DNA of 64,000 nt from Papaver somniferum (lineage: Eukaryota > Streptophyta > Magnoliopsida > Ranunculales > Papaveraceae): the NCBI RefSeq assembly GCF_003573695.1, contig NC_039358.1:99820117-99884116 (forward strand). The letters are read 5' to 3'. The notes beneath the pieces were generated by a model that saw only the letters and a program-made list of their open reading frames with translations, did no database searches and was not told the origin of the DNA. Position 1 is the first letter of the stretch. The number at the start of each line of letters is the position of its first letter. A program made the translations under genes and the position numbers. This document shows, piece after piece, positions 1 through 12,284 of the stretch.

Positions 1-160
1 ACAATATGTAGCCTAATATGTGTTTTGCATAACAACAGGCTTTTTTTTTTTTTTTTTGACCCTAACAATAACATGTCATTCCAACCACTGTTCGGAATAG
101 ACAAATAAAATCATCATTGAGCTACCGAAATTCAGAAACTGTACATGAAGTAGTTGAAGT
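1..160. other. Left edge, no gene seen
   Basis: This stretch holds a run of T residues around position 42-58 and otherwise AT-rich unique sequence. I see no coding signal, promoter or RNA gene in it. Confidence 0.4.
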
Positions 161-598
161 CACTATACGACATATCAGAGAAGTATTTGGAACATCAATA
201 TGCTTAAGGTTCAGATTCAGATCACGGTTTAAAGAGAACCAATACTTAAACTGGACCAAAAGAGATCAGATGCATAGAAACCAAAGGAATCAAACAGTGA
301 CCAAATAAAGGCGCATATACAGGACCCTTACAAGTACTGTACTATTACTCTGCCTTGAACAGAGTTGCATTAAGCACATCACTATACAACATATCAGAGA
401 AGTATTTGGAACATCAATATGCTTAAGATTCAGATTCAGATCACGGTTTAAAGAGAACCAATACTTAAACTGGACCAAAAGAGATCAGATGCATAGAAAC
501 CGAAGGAATCAAACAGTGACCAAATAAAGACGCATATACAGGACCCTTACAAGTACTGTACTATTACTCTGCCTTGAACAGAGTTGCATTAAGCACAC
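161..598. repeat. Tandem duplication, 2 x 219 bp
   Basis: Two adjacent copies (161-379 and 380-598) are nearly identical, for example around AGTATTTGGAACATCAATAT, with only a few substitutions such as GACATATC/AACATATC. The short open frames on both strands here do not resemble any family and differ between the copies only by those substitutions. The high identity suggests a recent local duplication in the sequence downstream of the DUF2358 gene. Confidence 0.9.
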
Positions 599-1382
599 AT
601 TGTGAGCACCCACATTTCACCTCAGGCTATAGATTTAATCTCTCTGGGGTGCCAACAATAACCAATCAAATCGAGAAATGACAGATGGATTTCAAGCTTA
701 GTCTTTTTGGTCCACTAGACATCTAAACATTTGATTTAATAATGCATGGTACTAGTATCCCTCACAATAAACCCAAAACTGCACGACACCAGTGACATCA
801 GAGCTCAAATCAGGTTTTGCGTGGACCAGGACTGTTGTTAAAGCTTGGGTCGGTGTCAGATAGATGCTCAAACATACCACAGCCGCACTAACATAACTTG
901 CATGGAAAATTTGGTCTACTGTATGTCTAACATGAAGTCTAATATGAAAGAGTTTATTTAAGCAAACTATTCTTCAGGTGCATGATGAGTTTTAACAAAA
1001 AGACTTCAGCTAATTATGTATATTGATTAGAACATATATACTATGATGAGCATTGGTCAAATCCTAGTATACGTCTTATTAGACAAGAATTGGAAACACG
1101 GTAGAATTGCTGAAGCGGAAAACATATAAACGACTTTCATTATAAGCATTTTTGCCGAAAGACTGACCTGTCAATAAAATATGGAACTATAAAACTCACC
1201 GCATATATATATGTATATATTCCCATATGCATCTCGAAGCTCCCTTCCTTATGTACAACACGCTTTTTCCTTAGGAAACAATGTGTTATATAAACAAACA
1301 TATGGTACAATTTGTGGTATATTAGATAAAAAAAGAACATCACAGGATAAAACGACCTCTTTACCTCAAACATCTTTTACAA
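599..1382. other. Sequence downstream of DUF2358 gene
   Basis: This is AT-rich, apparently unique sequence. The part next to 1383 is expected to hold the 3' untranslated region of the minus-strand gene. Short open frames near 1140-1396 overlap on both strands and look like nothing known. No repeat or RNA gene is recognised. Confidence 0.4.
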
Positions 1383-2692
1383 TTACGAACAAGTAATTAA
1401 CCCTCTTTGTTGCAGCAAATACCCTTCATTATTCAAGGCTCCCCTCACTGCGCAATAGAGATCCAACCACGATGAAGAATACTCATCTGACAAGCCCCAC
1501 ATAAAGGTTGGGTTTGGACTTGGTGGGTAAGCAGCAACCAAATCCAGAACTGAAGTAGCTGGTCTCAATTGCCGAGGGAAATTAAATGCCAAATTATCAA
1601 CTTTGTGCTCGTAAATCTTCCCATTGCGGTCCAGCTTATATTTTGACGTCCCTTGAAACTGCCCACTTGCTTCCCATGGAACCCTTGGAATACCTCTCAA
1701 ATTCCATCTGATTAGAATAACATTCTCAGAAGGCTGCCAAACCCTCAATACCTCCAGAGATATTTCTCGAAATAAAACTCGACCATGGAAGCGCAATGCC
1801 CAGAATATCAATTTGTATTTCTCCATCCCCGTGAATGTGTTCAATGGGTCTATAAATGTTATATCATCTCTGCAGAGAATGTTACAGATAAAGATACATT
1901 GGTTACATATTTAAAGGCTTAAGCTTTATAACATTGACATATTAACATGCACTTGTTACTTGTACATTCCAAAAAAAAAAAACTCAAAAATATGCAAACA
2001 ATTATACTGATACCGGGAAAAATAGAAGAAATAAATGAAAATTCAAACTCAAACTATTCCAGTGGCTCTGCATACTAGTCTAATTTCATTTATGTATGTA
2101 TGTCCTTTCAAACCATTCATGTTCTAGTTATAAGGTATTCGTTACAAGTATCTCCTTCTCAATTCATTTACAGCAAAACCAATCTTCTCGAAAACATGAA
2201 AATTAGACACTAAACCTAAAATCCTAAATTCATAACAAAATTGAAAACCCCATTTCCACCAATTTGACACAAATAAACTAAATTAAAAAAAAAAAACCCT
2301 AGAATTACCAAGCAAGAAAATCATAAGAAGAAGAACCTGTAAATATCATAATTGAGGTCTTTAGAGAACAATAAAGGCAAGTCTTCTCGGAGTGTCCGTA
2401 CAGCGAGACCCACGTTCACATAGAAGTCATTTTTCTTCTGCTTGTTATTATTACTGTTGTTGCTGTTGTCAGTAGAAGTAAGCTTGGAGGTGGAGAGTTC
2501 TTTATCCGGTTGTGCATCAACTGTTTGAGGTGGAATTTCAAGTTTGAGACTAGGATTATTATTATTATGATTAAGCTTTTGGTATGTGGTGGTGGTGGTA
2601 ACAAGTTTTTCTTTAAAAGATGATTTAGTTGTGGATTGTAGAATAACAAGGGATGATGATGAGTGAGAGATATTTGGGAGATGAAAAGCCAT
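1383..2692 (-). CDS. DUF2358 family protein, probably plastid-targeted
   Basis: This is a two-exon gene. Exon 1 is 2692-2337 and exon 2 is 1869-1383, and the 467-bp intron has GT (after AG at 2337) and CAG ends. The joined frame is 843 nt, 280 residues plus stop. The first ~85 residues are Ser/Thr/Asn-rich with few acidic residues, like a chloroplast transit peptide followed by a low-complexity linker. From about residue 88 the protein matches my knowledge of DUF2358: a YVNVGLAVRTLREDLP stretch, then YDIYRDDITFIDPLNTF across the splice site, a WNLRGIPRVPWEASG segment and a YKLDRNGKIYEHKVD segment. DUF2358 proteins are NTF2-like and widespread in plants and cyanobacteria, with no firm biochemical role. 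The start is the first Met of an open frame with no upstream extension. The family call rests on remembered motifs, not on a search. Confidence 0.87.
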
Positions 2693-3038
2693 TTATTCTC
2701 TAATTCCCTCTTGTGTTTTTCCAGACAATTCAAGTGAAGAAGCAGCAGAGCATGAGAGGGTTGGCTTTGGTTGGTTAACAGTTGGACAAACAAAAGCTTA
2801 TTCTGGTATAAGAAATCTGAACTCACCGAGTCTCATACAACCAAACAAGAGATACCGAATTGTTTCAAGTTTACACCAAAAAGATGCCACCTCTTGTTAT
2901 TAACAGCTAACAAGTGGGGATGATGGGTGGAATTAAACTTTCCGCCGTTAAACTTTTGCATTTATCTCCCATAAGGATTTCTTTTTTCTTTTTTTTTTTT
3001 TCTAATATGCAGAGAGAACTTAAGCGGTATACATCATG
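2693..3038. other. 5' flank of the DUF2358 gene
   Basis: This is the upstream, promoter-side flank of the minus-strand gene. A second open frame on the minus strand (2416-2826) overlaps exon 1 in another frame and is a shadow. I see no convincing TATA box. A T-rich run lies at about 2981-3001 next to the MITE. Confidence 0.35.
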
Positions 3039-3408
3039 CTCCCTCCGTCCCACTATTAAACGTTCTAGTTCAAGTTTGCACAATTTTTAAGACAAGCAAG
3101 GAAAAAAGTATTTCTAAGCACTTTTTTATAATTATACCCTTATGGATAATAAATAGTGAAATTTTGATAAGATTCATCTCTCAAACTACACCACAGATGT
3201 TCACAAATTTTGTACCATTGAAAAGCATTTTAAAACACCTACGTAACGAATATAAACATGACTATCAAATTATGCATATTTCTTATATTTCTTATAATCA
3301 GTTAAAAGGATAATTTTAGAAATATCACCTTGTTTAGTGATATAGGTCACTTAATGGTGGGACAAAATCTAAAAGTAACTAGGTCACTTATTAGTGGGAC
3401 GGAAGGAG
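3039..3408. mobile_element. Stowaway-like (Tc1/Mariner) MITE
   Basis: The left end reads CTCCCTCCGTCCCACTATTA. The right end is its inverted counterpart (TTAGTGGGACGGAAGGAG), giving terminal inverted repeats of about 20 bp over a 370-bp AT-rich body. The right side is followed by TA, the expected target dinucleotide; the left TA appears to have changed to TG. CTCCCTCCGTCCC ends are typical of Stowaway elements. There is no coding capacity. Confidence 0.85.
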
Positions 3409-3429
3409 TAACATTTTGACCCTTTATAA

Positions 3430-4690
3430 TTCCTTCTAATACAGTGGATTTTAACATAGTAATATGAGGATTATCGGATACAAAATATTTTTTCTTTTCA
3501 CGACTCCATTTTGCTAACTTGTCAACTTCACCATCAGTATCTCTAGGTACATATTTAATATCAACATGCTTGTTAGCATCCAAAAAAGTCGGCACATCTT
3601 GGAAAATTGTATGCTTTCTACAGTCTAAGTTAGATGACTTATTGTTCCAAATAGATATAAGTTTTTTGCAGTCTGCTCTGATGTTGATGAAAAAGACATT
3701 TAACTCTGTTGCCAATCACTGCTCCTTGAATAGCTAGTGCTTCTGCTGACGCCGCACTTGTGGTATTTCCTGAAAAGAATCGAATGTCAGTTATCATGTT
3801 ATTGAACCAGTGAATAATACCAATACCATATGAGCCATCTAATTCTTCAAACGAAGCATCAACATAAAATGCATTTTATTTCTATTCATCCAAAACATCC
3901 TGACTGTAACTATTTTGATCTCTTCCCAAATGTTCTTTACATTTTATCCTACCTATATAGACCTCTCATTCTTTCATGAAATTTTGTATCATTTTAATAC
4001 ATTCAATTGGATTTGGTTTTGATTTGTTAAACACAACAGAGAACGAATGAATTTGGATAAATTCTGGTGACCATGTGGATCTATAGATCGACAAGTCTTG
4101 ATCTTTGGGTTGTTTCCCATCAAAATGGACTCCTCTTGAGCTAAATTACGACACTCGGGTTTTTAACCTCAAGATAGGCTATATATAGCTTGCTCTTTGT
4201 AGCTTGATAGGAAGTATGAGCATCCACTTGACGGCATGCAACTAAGCCTCATAAAGCTTGACCACAATCATCTCTTGCATCGAGCTACCGAGCTTAAATG
4301 ATATGAGTTTCGATGACCCCAAATATGCCAACAAATTATACTAAAAATTTCCGTCCAATCTTTTAAAGAAGTTGAAAACCAAGATTTAATCCAAGCTAGG
4401 AAATCATTATTATAACTAGGAATTTGAATTCCCAATCCAAACCACACTTCCCTAGAAAAGGAACAAGAGGTAGAAAATATGAGCAGAAAATTCATCATGA
4501 GCATCATTACATAAAACACAACAAGGATCCACACGCTTTAGAACACCATGCATTTTTGCCCTAAGCTGCAACGCATATGCAGCCATCTTCCATACAAAAA
4601 GATTAGTTCTGAGAAGAATTATCATATGCGAAATCTGGAGCCAAAATTTATCTGAATGAAAATGGTGTTCATGTGATAAAATCCTATATG
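3430..4690 (-). pseudogene. Decayed LINE (L1-type) ORF2 3' part: zf-RVT and RNase H
   Basis: Reading the minus strand, 4690-4500 encodes a zinc-binding reverse-transcriptase C-terminal segment (LRTNLFVWKMAA, then DPCCVLCNDA). Further on is REVWFGLGIQIPSYNNDF with a WHIWGHRN motif (4268-4534), typical of zf-RVT regions in plant non-LTR retrotransposons. At 3770-3420 an RNase H-like domain follows (SAEALAIQGA, then VDIKYVPRDTDGEVDKLAKW). The parts lie in different frames with stops between them, so this is an old broken copy. Endonuclease and RT proper are absent. Confidence 0.75.
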
Positions 4691-4965
4691 AAAATTTAAT
4701 AGTAAACTCTCTGTTCCTATTTCATGTTCATCTTGATCTTTCCTGATTATTTGTGTTCACATAAACAGATTTAACTCAATTTGCAATGTTGGGAGAAAAA
4801 CAGAATCTGAACATCACCTTGTTTGATGTTCGGATTCAAGTAGATGTTGTTGAGGTACCAGTTCAGTTACTAGAAACATGTGGTGTGTCATCTTTAAGTA
4901 CAGTTTTGGGAAAGAGACCTCACAGAGAAGAAGATGACATTTTATGAGCTCCACTTGGGACCTTC

Positions 4966-5905
4966 AATGCTTCAGATTCGACATCTAGTACAAGAAAGAA
5001 ACTAAGAAGGTTTCGTTCTAGACGTGTCAGGTTTACTCCTATTACTCTGCAAAGATCACCGGAGGTCCGAGCTACACTTCGAGCTTTTAATGCTGCACAT
5101 ATCAGGGATATGCGAAATCAAAATCGTCCTACCGAACCAGTTCTATGTCTAACTGCAAGTGATGCAATACGACAGAGAAAATCACGATCATTGCTTACAA
5201 TGGAACAAATGATTAGAGCATATTCTACTAATACCTTACAACGGAGAATTTTTTATTCTAGATTATCTCAATTGAGGAGTAATGTTAGACCAACGACAAC
5301 TTCAATTGCACAACATTTCAGAAAAGCGATTCATGAATTAGAATGGGGTTGGTGTTTAGAATGCAAAACAAAGTTTCCAGACATGTCAACAAGAGAACTT
5401 TGCAACTTCTGTAAGAGAGATAAAGAAAAACACCCTGAAGTGCCATTGTTCAGTGCAACTAATTTGATGGATCCGGAGAAGTACCTATTGAGTTGTCACG
5501 GTTAACAAATCTTGAATGCCTTCTTATTGCTCGTGTGCACCCAATGATGTCAGTATACATAGTTAAAGTACAACAATACAAATATGGTGGAAATATAATA
5601 AACTTTGTGCAAGATGTTAGACAAGTTGCTACTGTACTTCCATATAAACCAGTTGATTTGTATACAATATTAGTTGTGAAGCGGACTGGAACAAATTCAA
5701 CCAAAGAGTTTTTGGTACGTCGGGAATATGTACGCGAAGCTTTAGAGCGGTTGCGAAAAAATTATCTATATTATAAAGATATACAAATAAGTGATGGAAA
5801 CATAGAAAACTTACCAGAAAATGGTATTCCTGATGACCTCCCAAATATGGAGGTGGATGATGCGCTACATGTCAGCAATAACCAACCAGGTAATACCCTA
5901 AATCA
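4966..5905 (+). pseudogene. Helitron RepHel N-terminal remnant (DUF6570-like)
   Basis: An open frame from about 4948 through 5503 has a basic segment (KKLRRFRSRRVRF) and then a Cys-containing region (CLECKTKFPDMSTRELCNFC). A second frame, 5493-5939, continues it with LSRLTNLECLLIARVHPMMS and YGGNIINFVQDV. This order (two CxxC pairs, FSATN-MDP, then E-LIARV-P-M-VY) is what I know from the N-terminal region upstream of the Rep and helicase domains of plant Helitrons. A one-base frameshift near 5478 breaks it. The Rep HUH motif and the helicase are not present, and no Helitron ends were located. Confidence 0.7.
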
Positions 5906-5939
5906 ATTACTTTTATTCTTGTTTTTAATGCTGAGATAA

Positions 5940-6141
5940 ACCAAAATATAAAATATTTGTCAATAAGTGTATTTTGCTGGCCACTTTTCCTGGATTATGC
6001 AACTGTGAAGCATTAGATTTATGGTTTTGTCTGAAATCTTTCACCATTTTCAATAGGATGCATACTATAGGGATCAGTATAAGTTGTCGCCTTAGATAAT
6101 TTTGCAAAATACAATGTGTGGTTCATTTTACTTGTGGAATA
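5940..6141. other. Spacer between Helitron remnant and nested LTR block
   Basis: AT-rich sequence with no recognised feature. Its last five bases before the LTR end at 6147 (CAATT, 6142-6146) match five bases at 34812-34816. Confidence 0.4.
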
Positions 6142-6146
6142 CAATT

Positions 6147-9003
6147 TGAAAAGACGAGGGTACCCAAATACACCACAATCTTTTATTTTGATCACAACCT
6201 ATACAAGACCCACTGTGTATAAACCTCTTAGAGATACAATCACTCAAGGAATATTTCAACACAATGTCCACTTGATATAGGGTTAGTCCGAACTGACATA
6301 ACTCGTGAATTAAATATCAAAGACAAGTGGAGAAAACCAATACACTTTGTGTGATTGTTTATGGATATGGAATCGAGACAATACAACAACAAAGTGATCA
6401 CTTGATAAAAGGTACGGAAATAACCGAAACCAATGGGATCAATATCAAGTGCTATGTTAACGTACAAAGTGCAATTTACTTTACCTATAATAAAACAATT
6501 ATAATGCGGAAATTAAAAGTAAATGGCACAACAAGATTTTGTTGACGAGGAAACCGCAAATGCAGAAAAACCCCGAGACCTTGTCCAGAATTGAATACTC
6601 TCAGGATTAAGCCGCTATACAAAATCTAAACCAACTTTGTATAGTTGAGACCAAGCAACTAAACTTATAGTTCACCTAGTTCCGTCTGTATCCCTGCGCC
6701 TCCAACTTGCAATAAGTCACGCACTTGGAACAATTCCTTTGGTTCGTATTCCAAACAATAAAGGAACAACAAATATGTTCGGTAACAACTCTTTTCAACC
6801 AAGTGATATGAGTTTGACAAAAGGCTCTTCCGTTTATCCCAATAAACTCCTTTGTCAGGTCCTTAGATCTATCCAATAACAATTACCAAAGTAATTGTCA
6901 AGATTTTGCAATCAATACTTTGAATCACAAAGAGTTGTATTGATACCGATCTACATAACTAATCAATCAAATCTATCACAAAGATAAACCGATTATAGTG
7001 GAATCCTTTTCCAGCCGAAACAAGTTTTGTGAACACCAAAGATTATGAACCCAAATATATTCTTTGTATTCAAATTTTCTTTGATCTTCAATAAACACCT
7101 GCACACAATCAACTTGAATCTCTTGTGATCAATCACACACAGAACGGAGTCTGTTAACAATTGATTATCACAATACGTCTTTAGAACTACAGACAGTCTA
7201 AAGATCCCCGTCGAAACTTCGATCTAGTTTGAGTGAATCTTATATCGGAAGAGAAGATTTTCAAGCATAAACAAACTAGGTGCAATCAAAGTTCAACAAC
7301 CGTTAGTCAATCAAATCAATCGAAAACTAATACTAAACTGCAATTATCTAGTTTCCCACCAACATTACTAATAGAGCTTCTCAATCCCAAATAAATCTTT
7401 AGACCGAGCGGCCGTAAGAGATTTCACATAATTAGGTTACTTTCCTCTCCGAATAGGCGGCTCCACCAGTAACAACACAACTAGGTAGTTTTGCTGGCTC
7501 TGATGATTAGTTTGCTTGAAATGCAAACTTCAATATTCATAAACCAAGGAAGTTTGGACACCAAGGAATTTCCAAAACCGAATATTCTCAAAGATATGCA
7601 ATAAACACCAAATCGGTTTTCATAATTCCTGGAAATGCTCTGTCCAATTAATGACAGAATCTCAGTAGAAAATATCCAACTAGTAAATGCACATTACTAA
7701 TCTTTATTTTCTAAAGATATGCATTTTAATTGCTGGAAATTAAAAGCATATAAAACTAAAAACCTTAATTAAAAGATTCTCAATTTATTTCGATCTGGGA
7801 TTCTCCTTTAGCTATTAAGGAATATCTTTGAACAATAAAAGATAAGAGTTATTGCACATGTTCAAAGTATGTCGACATCTTTATTTTATAAATCCTTTTC
7901 ATATTTAGTATCTTGGAATCGATTTGCCACACTTACAAACAAGTTTAGAATTGGTTCATCTGACTTCCAAGAACTATGTGATTGATTATCAAATCACAAA
8001 TTATGGGTTTCACAGTTCTACCAAAACAAGTTTCGGTTCTACCTCCATGTGGGTACTAGAATTAGTCACGCTAGTTACCAAAACTTGGTTGACTAGGTAC
8101 TAGGATCGGTTCCCACATATATATGGTATCTAACTTGTATTTGTTGCACATGTTCATAGAATCGGTTCCCAATAACTAAAAACTTGTTGCACCTCTTACA
8201 AGGATCGATTCCCCTTTTGTGATCGGTTGCACCTCTTACTAGGGTCGGTCCCCCAATGTCTAGAGTTGGTCATACTAATTACAACAAATCGATCATACCA
8301 TCTCAGGTGATTACTTAAGATCAATTTCACTAATAAAAGTTATACCAATACAAAATTCAGGCCTTGTGAATAGTTTTACCAATAACATAAGCAAGTCATG
8401 AGCGGTTATACTAAACACACGTATTGGTAATCCAAAGATTTGCAATGAATAACAATACCAATAATCCTAGCGATTTCCCTTTCGATTCATAAAACAAGTT
8501 TATGAGTTGTACTTCCTTTAACCTAATGTAAAACATTGTTTCCTAGGACGAAATATTCACCCATACCCATACATAATCACAATAGCATTCATACGATTAT
8601 GTCGATATCTTATATACGAAGTTCAAAAGATAAGCGTTATACTTCGTATTGTATTCCTCAATACTATGTCTAACTAGAGTATAATCATTCACAGCTTCAA
8701 AATTATGTTTTCAATATGCACGACTTGAAAGATACGTTAGGGAATGAAACAGTTCAAGTCAAATATTACTAACCTCAAGTGGAAGGATTATGTCGTCGTT
8801 GTAGCTCCTTACTTCTTCAAATTCTTCAAGTCTTCACGTAATACTTGTAATGTCTCATATCCTAATACTTTCAAGCTAACCTATACGAAGTTGACTCTAG
8901 TAAATAATCAAGCGACTCTTTAAATGAGTTTTGGTTCACTAAAATATGACAACAAAACTAGACATACCAACGCTTGGTGGGTTCAACCGAGCTATGCTCT
9001 AAA
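6147..9003 (-). repeat. 3' LTR of the outer Copia-type element
   Basis: On the plus strand it begins TGAAAAGACGAGGGTACCC and runs to about GCTATGCTCT. It matches 32011-34811 almost throughout, with scattered substitutions and small indels. Segments shared with other LTRs of the window include a GTTGACGAGGAAACCGC block near 6539. The TATA-like site intact in the sister copy is altered here (AATATTCATA on the plus strand near 7530). Confidence 0.8.
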
Positions 9004-9079
9004 AATCTCCTCATTTGTCAATTTTAGTGACAAAACTCTTACATCATATGGATAAACAAATTACAAAAATTCATTACAT
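9004..9079 (-). other. Internal 3' end of outer element with polypurine tract
   Basis: These 76 bases separate the outer element's 3' LTR from the inserted Gypsy element. On the minus strand they read into AAATGAGGAGATTTT immediately before the LTR, a plausible polypurine tract. The last five bases, TACAT (9075-9079), are nearly matched by TACAC at 25736-25740. Confidence 0.5.
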
Positions 9080-10550
9080 TGTTTATGAGTGAAAACTATT
9101 TCTGCCGGTTTTGGTATTTTGGGGTGTGTGGATGATAAATGAATCTAAATCCTAAACAAATGCATTGCACGGGAGTGCTTTTGATTCGAGAAATCAATCT
9201 GTACAATTCTGGACTAAACCAAGAAATGGCCGTTCCAGACTTGCTTCGGTCACAAAGTGAAGGAGATGGGGTTGATCTTAGGGAGGGAAGCAAAGAAGGT
9301 GTTGAGATTTTGAAGGTGTTGGTTGTGTATGACTTGTATCAGAAAGCTGAACTGGCTTGCAGAATGTAAGCTATCAATTCTGGTGTTTGAATACAATTGT
9401 ATCAACACTAGGTTTCGGTCTTGTGGAAATAGGGAGGATAACCTATTTATACAAGTCATTGAGCCTAACCCTTGTCTCTCGTGGGAAGTGGAGGAAGTGG
9501 AGTGATGGAGTAGTGGAGTCGTGCGTTAATGCCACACGACCAGTCTTTCCCACTTCTACCATCATCACTAACCGCCCATGTCTTCCTGACACGTTCTTGT
9601 GATGGCGCGTTGCACGCTGCGCGCTGTAAACCGCCAGACAAATACCCAGTATGTATCCCCCAGTTTGTGACATGCTTGATGTCTCGAATGTGTGGATCGT
9701 GGGACCCACAGAAAGTAGCATGTGATGCTAGATTAAATAACTAAGTTATTTAGGAAGTCGATATTTATGAAATATCGTGTGTATTCTATGCATGTAATGC
9801 ATCGAATATATTCAACATGTACAAAGCATCGTTGTTTTAAGATTAACGGAGTAAGTCGCGGATTAAGCGTCTTGAAACAGCATCACGTCCAGCCATCTTC
9901 GAGTGATCGTTTGGAGGTTGCATGGGCAAGCTACGCTTTGACCGATCACTCTATGTAGAAGAGTGGCGGACGGTGATCATGGTGATGCTTCATTGGTCGC
10001 CTAACTCCCGTCTTAGGATATCCATCCAAGCTGGCGAAGTTGGACGGATGAGATGACTTGCGACCCACATCTGCGACCGTCGGATTAGCGTTTAGGAGGT
10101 GCGCAAGCACCTACTTTCAGCTTGGTCGAATCCATGCATGTGTGTAGATGGCTTGCCGGTGTACACGTCCGTACCCTACTGTCCCATGCAGATGTGTTCT
10201 AAGCCACTCAATTTGTCCGGCAAAGTTGAGTAGTCGAGATCGGTTTGCAATTGGAAACCGCGCGACCATGCCTAGTTTGGGCACACAAATCGAGGCATCT
10301 AGCCATGGTCGGCCTTGGCCGATTGGTCACGCATGTAGACGGGCCCACGACGATTGTGTTGACATGCTTGGGACCCTTTGAGTCTACATCTACACCCTCC
10401 ATCTATGCCTGCGAAGATGGATGGTCGCGACTGATTTGCGACACATGTGATATGCCGCAAACCCTAATTAGGGTTTCATGTTCACGCTACTTTGGCTGGA
10501 AGAATTGGCAAGCTACGCCTCCTCTTTTGGGGAGGCCGACCATGTGGGGC
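9080..10550 (-). repeat. 3' LTR of Gypsy element, distal part
   Basis: This is homologous to 23440 to about 24938. On the minus strand it ends TTTTCACTCATAAACA. It is cut at 10550 by the inserted 7.9-kb element and resumes at 18457. The LTR core promoter lies within it. Short open frames here, shared with 23499-24063, are shadows of the LTR. Confidence 0.85.
9443..9451 (-). promoter_or_regulatory. TATA box of Gypsy LTR
   Basis: TATAAATAG on the minus strand. The same site is conserved in the sister LTR at 23815-23823 and in the plus-strand family member at 36487-36495, which supports it as the LTR core promoter. Confidence 0.65.
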
Positions 10551-12260
10551 TGATGAGTGCTAAAAAGTGCATATTTCTATATATTTTTCTTGGCATTTAA
10601 CTCATCTTTTGTGCATTAATTCTACATTTTATCCCATATTCTGTATTTTCTTTGTTTTCTAGAATAAATATTTTTATTAATTAATTTTGCATTTTTAGGT
10701 TGTAAATAAAGTTTGGATGAATTGCGGAGCGAAAAGAGAAGAAAAGTAATGAAAAGTCGGGAGGAGTTACACAAGGAAGCCGCGAAGAATGTTGTGCACA
10801 AGACCAAAAGGCTAGAAGTGGGCTTGAAGAGGAAGAATTGTTCTTAAAGAAGATATGGGCTTGGCATACCCAAGGCCCAAAACCCTCACCCAAACCCATT
10901 TCCAATATCCATACCCGCCTTCATCTTCAGCCGTCAGATTGGATCATCTCAGCATCCTACGGTCGCTTCATCGTCGTGCATCGAAGTCTAAAGCTCCTGT
11001 CTAATACTACAGCACCTAACTTCATCTTGAGCCGTCAGTTTCGTTGTACTTTCGCATCCAACGGTCGCTCCTCGCTTCCTTCCATCTCGCCGTTGGATCA
11101 ATCCATCATCTTTGCATCCAACGCTTTATCTTCGCTGATCATCAAGATTCTCTCCACCTGCTCAACACCTGAGTACCAAACACCTATACCCTAAACCAAA
11201 CAGCACCTAATCTCTTCTCCATCGACTCCATCTGCTACACTCCGTCTGTCACTGCCTCAACCACCACAACCCCCACCAAAAGCCATCATGGCTATCACCT
11301 ACCGAAAACCATCATTTCCCCTATCTCTCTAGCCATCTATTTCATCAATTTCTCATCTCTCATCTCACTGAAACCCTAGGTGAGAAATTGATAAAATAGG
11401 TGAGTCTATAGAAGCAATTGAAGCATGGAGATGGACCAGGAGAGGCAGAAGAAGAGTGGGTCGACGAGATGGAGCAGTTATCCCATCAAATTTGGTGATA
11501 TTTCAAAACCCTAACTTTACTGATTTGGGGATTTGGGGAGAAATAGTGTATGAACCCTAATTGGGTTTCTGGGTATAAATAGAGGGGTGTGTGGGTGTTG
11601 TAAATATGCCTGGACTAGCCAGTGCACCACCAAGAGGACTGGACTAGCCAGTTCCTCAATTGTTCATGTTCTGTTTTTGCTTCACTTTCAAATTCAGTTT
11701 TATTTTCACATATTCATCATGTTTTAATTTATCACTTGCTAAGGCTCAGATGAAGCCTAGTGCGCTGTTGAATGATGTATTACTAGGATAGTTATCTTGA
11801 TGCCTGTTTTGCTTGAGCAATGGGAAGTAATCAGTGCTCTGGTGTGCCTGTGATTGACTGTGTTGTCAAAAGACAGTCAATACTAGGGGCATATCAGTGA
11901 GCAAGCTGATTTTCCTCCCATTCTAATATATGCTCAAGGTCTTCAACTCAACCTAGAATTGCATTGCTTGATTAGGTCACAAGGTGGATTCTAAGCCTTG
12001 GCTTAGCTACAAATCTTTTTACAGTCACTTATAATTTCAAGCTTTACTTTCTGTCACTAATTCAGTTACACCAAAACAGCTCAGTTGTGTTTTAACACAA
12101 CACAAAAATCTTTTTTTTGTCAGAAATCTCTAGGAAAACAACAATAGCTCCCTCCAAGTCCCTGTGGACAAACCCCTGCTTATTCACTTTCTATTTTAGA
12201 TCATGTGCACTTGCAGGTGTAAATATAACCATAGTTTTAGGTTTAATTCCTTAGCTATCA
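10551..12260 (+). repeat. 5' LTR of the young element
   Basis: 1710 bp, TG...CA. It carries TATAAATAG at 11574-11582. Open frames of 118, 74 and 61 residues inside recur unchanged in position in the 3' LTR (16813-17385). They are probably chance frames, since the coding strand would be untranslated leader. Confidence 0.95.
11574..11582 (+). promoter_or_regulatory. TATA box of young element 5' LTR
   Basis: TATAAATAG in the context GGGTATAAATAGAGGGG, identical in the 3' LTR at 17765-17773. About 690 bp remain to the LTR end, space for R and U5. Confidence 0.7.
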
Positions 12261-12266
12261 AGTTTT

Positions 12267-12284
12267 TGGCGCCGCTGCCGGGGA
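12267..12284 (+). other. Primer-binding site, Asp-type
   Basis: TGGCGCCGCTGCCGGGGA, six bases after the LTR end. It matches the well-known plant Gypsy primer site complementary to the 3' end of tRNA-Asp, with one T-to-C difference from the usual TGGCGCCGTTGCC form. Confidence 0.9.

Noticed and set aside
2416..2826. 136-residue minus-strand frame
   Set aside because: Overlaps exon 1 of the DUF2358 gene in another frame. The true frame continues across a good splice junction.
6147..9003. Independent solo LTR
   Set aside because: Not excluded, but the shared CAATT at 34812-34816, the adjacent purine tract and the primer site beside the other copy favour the two LTRs of one element.
10838..11194. 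118-residue plus-strand frame, repeated at 17029-17385
   Set aside because: It lies wholly inside both LTRs upstream of the TATA box. The duplication comes from the LTRs, not from selection on a gene.
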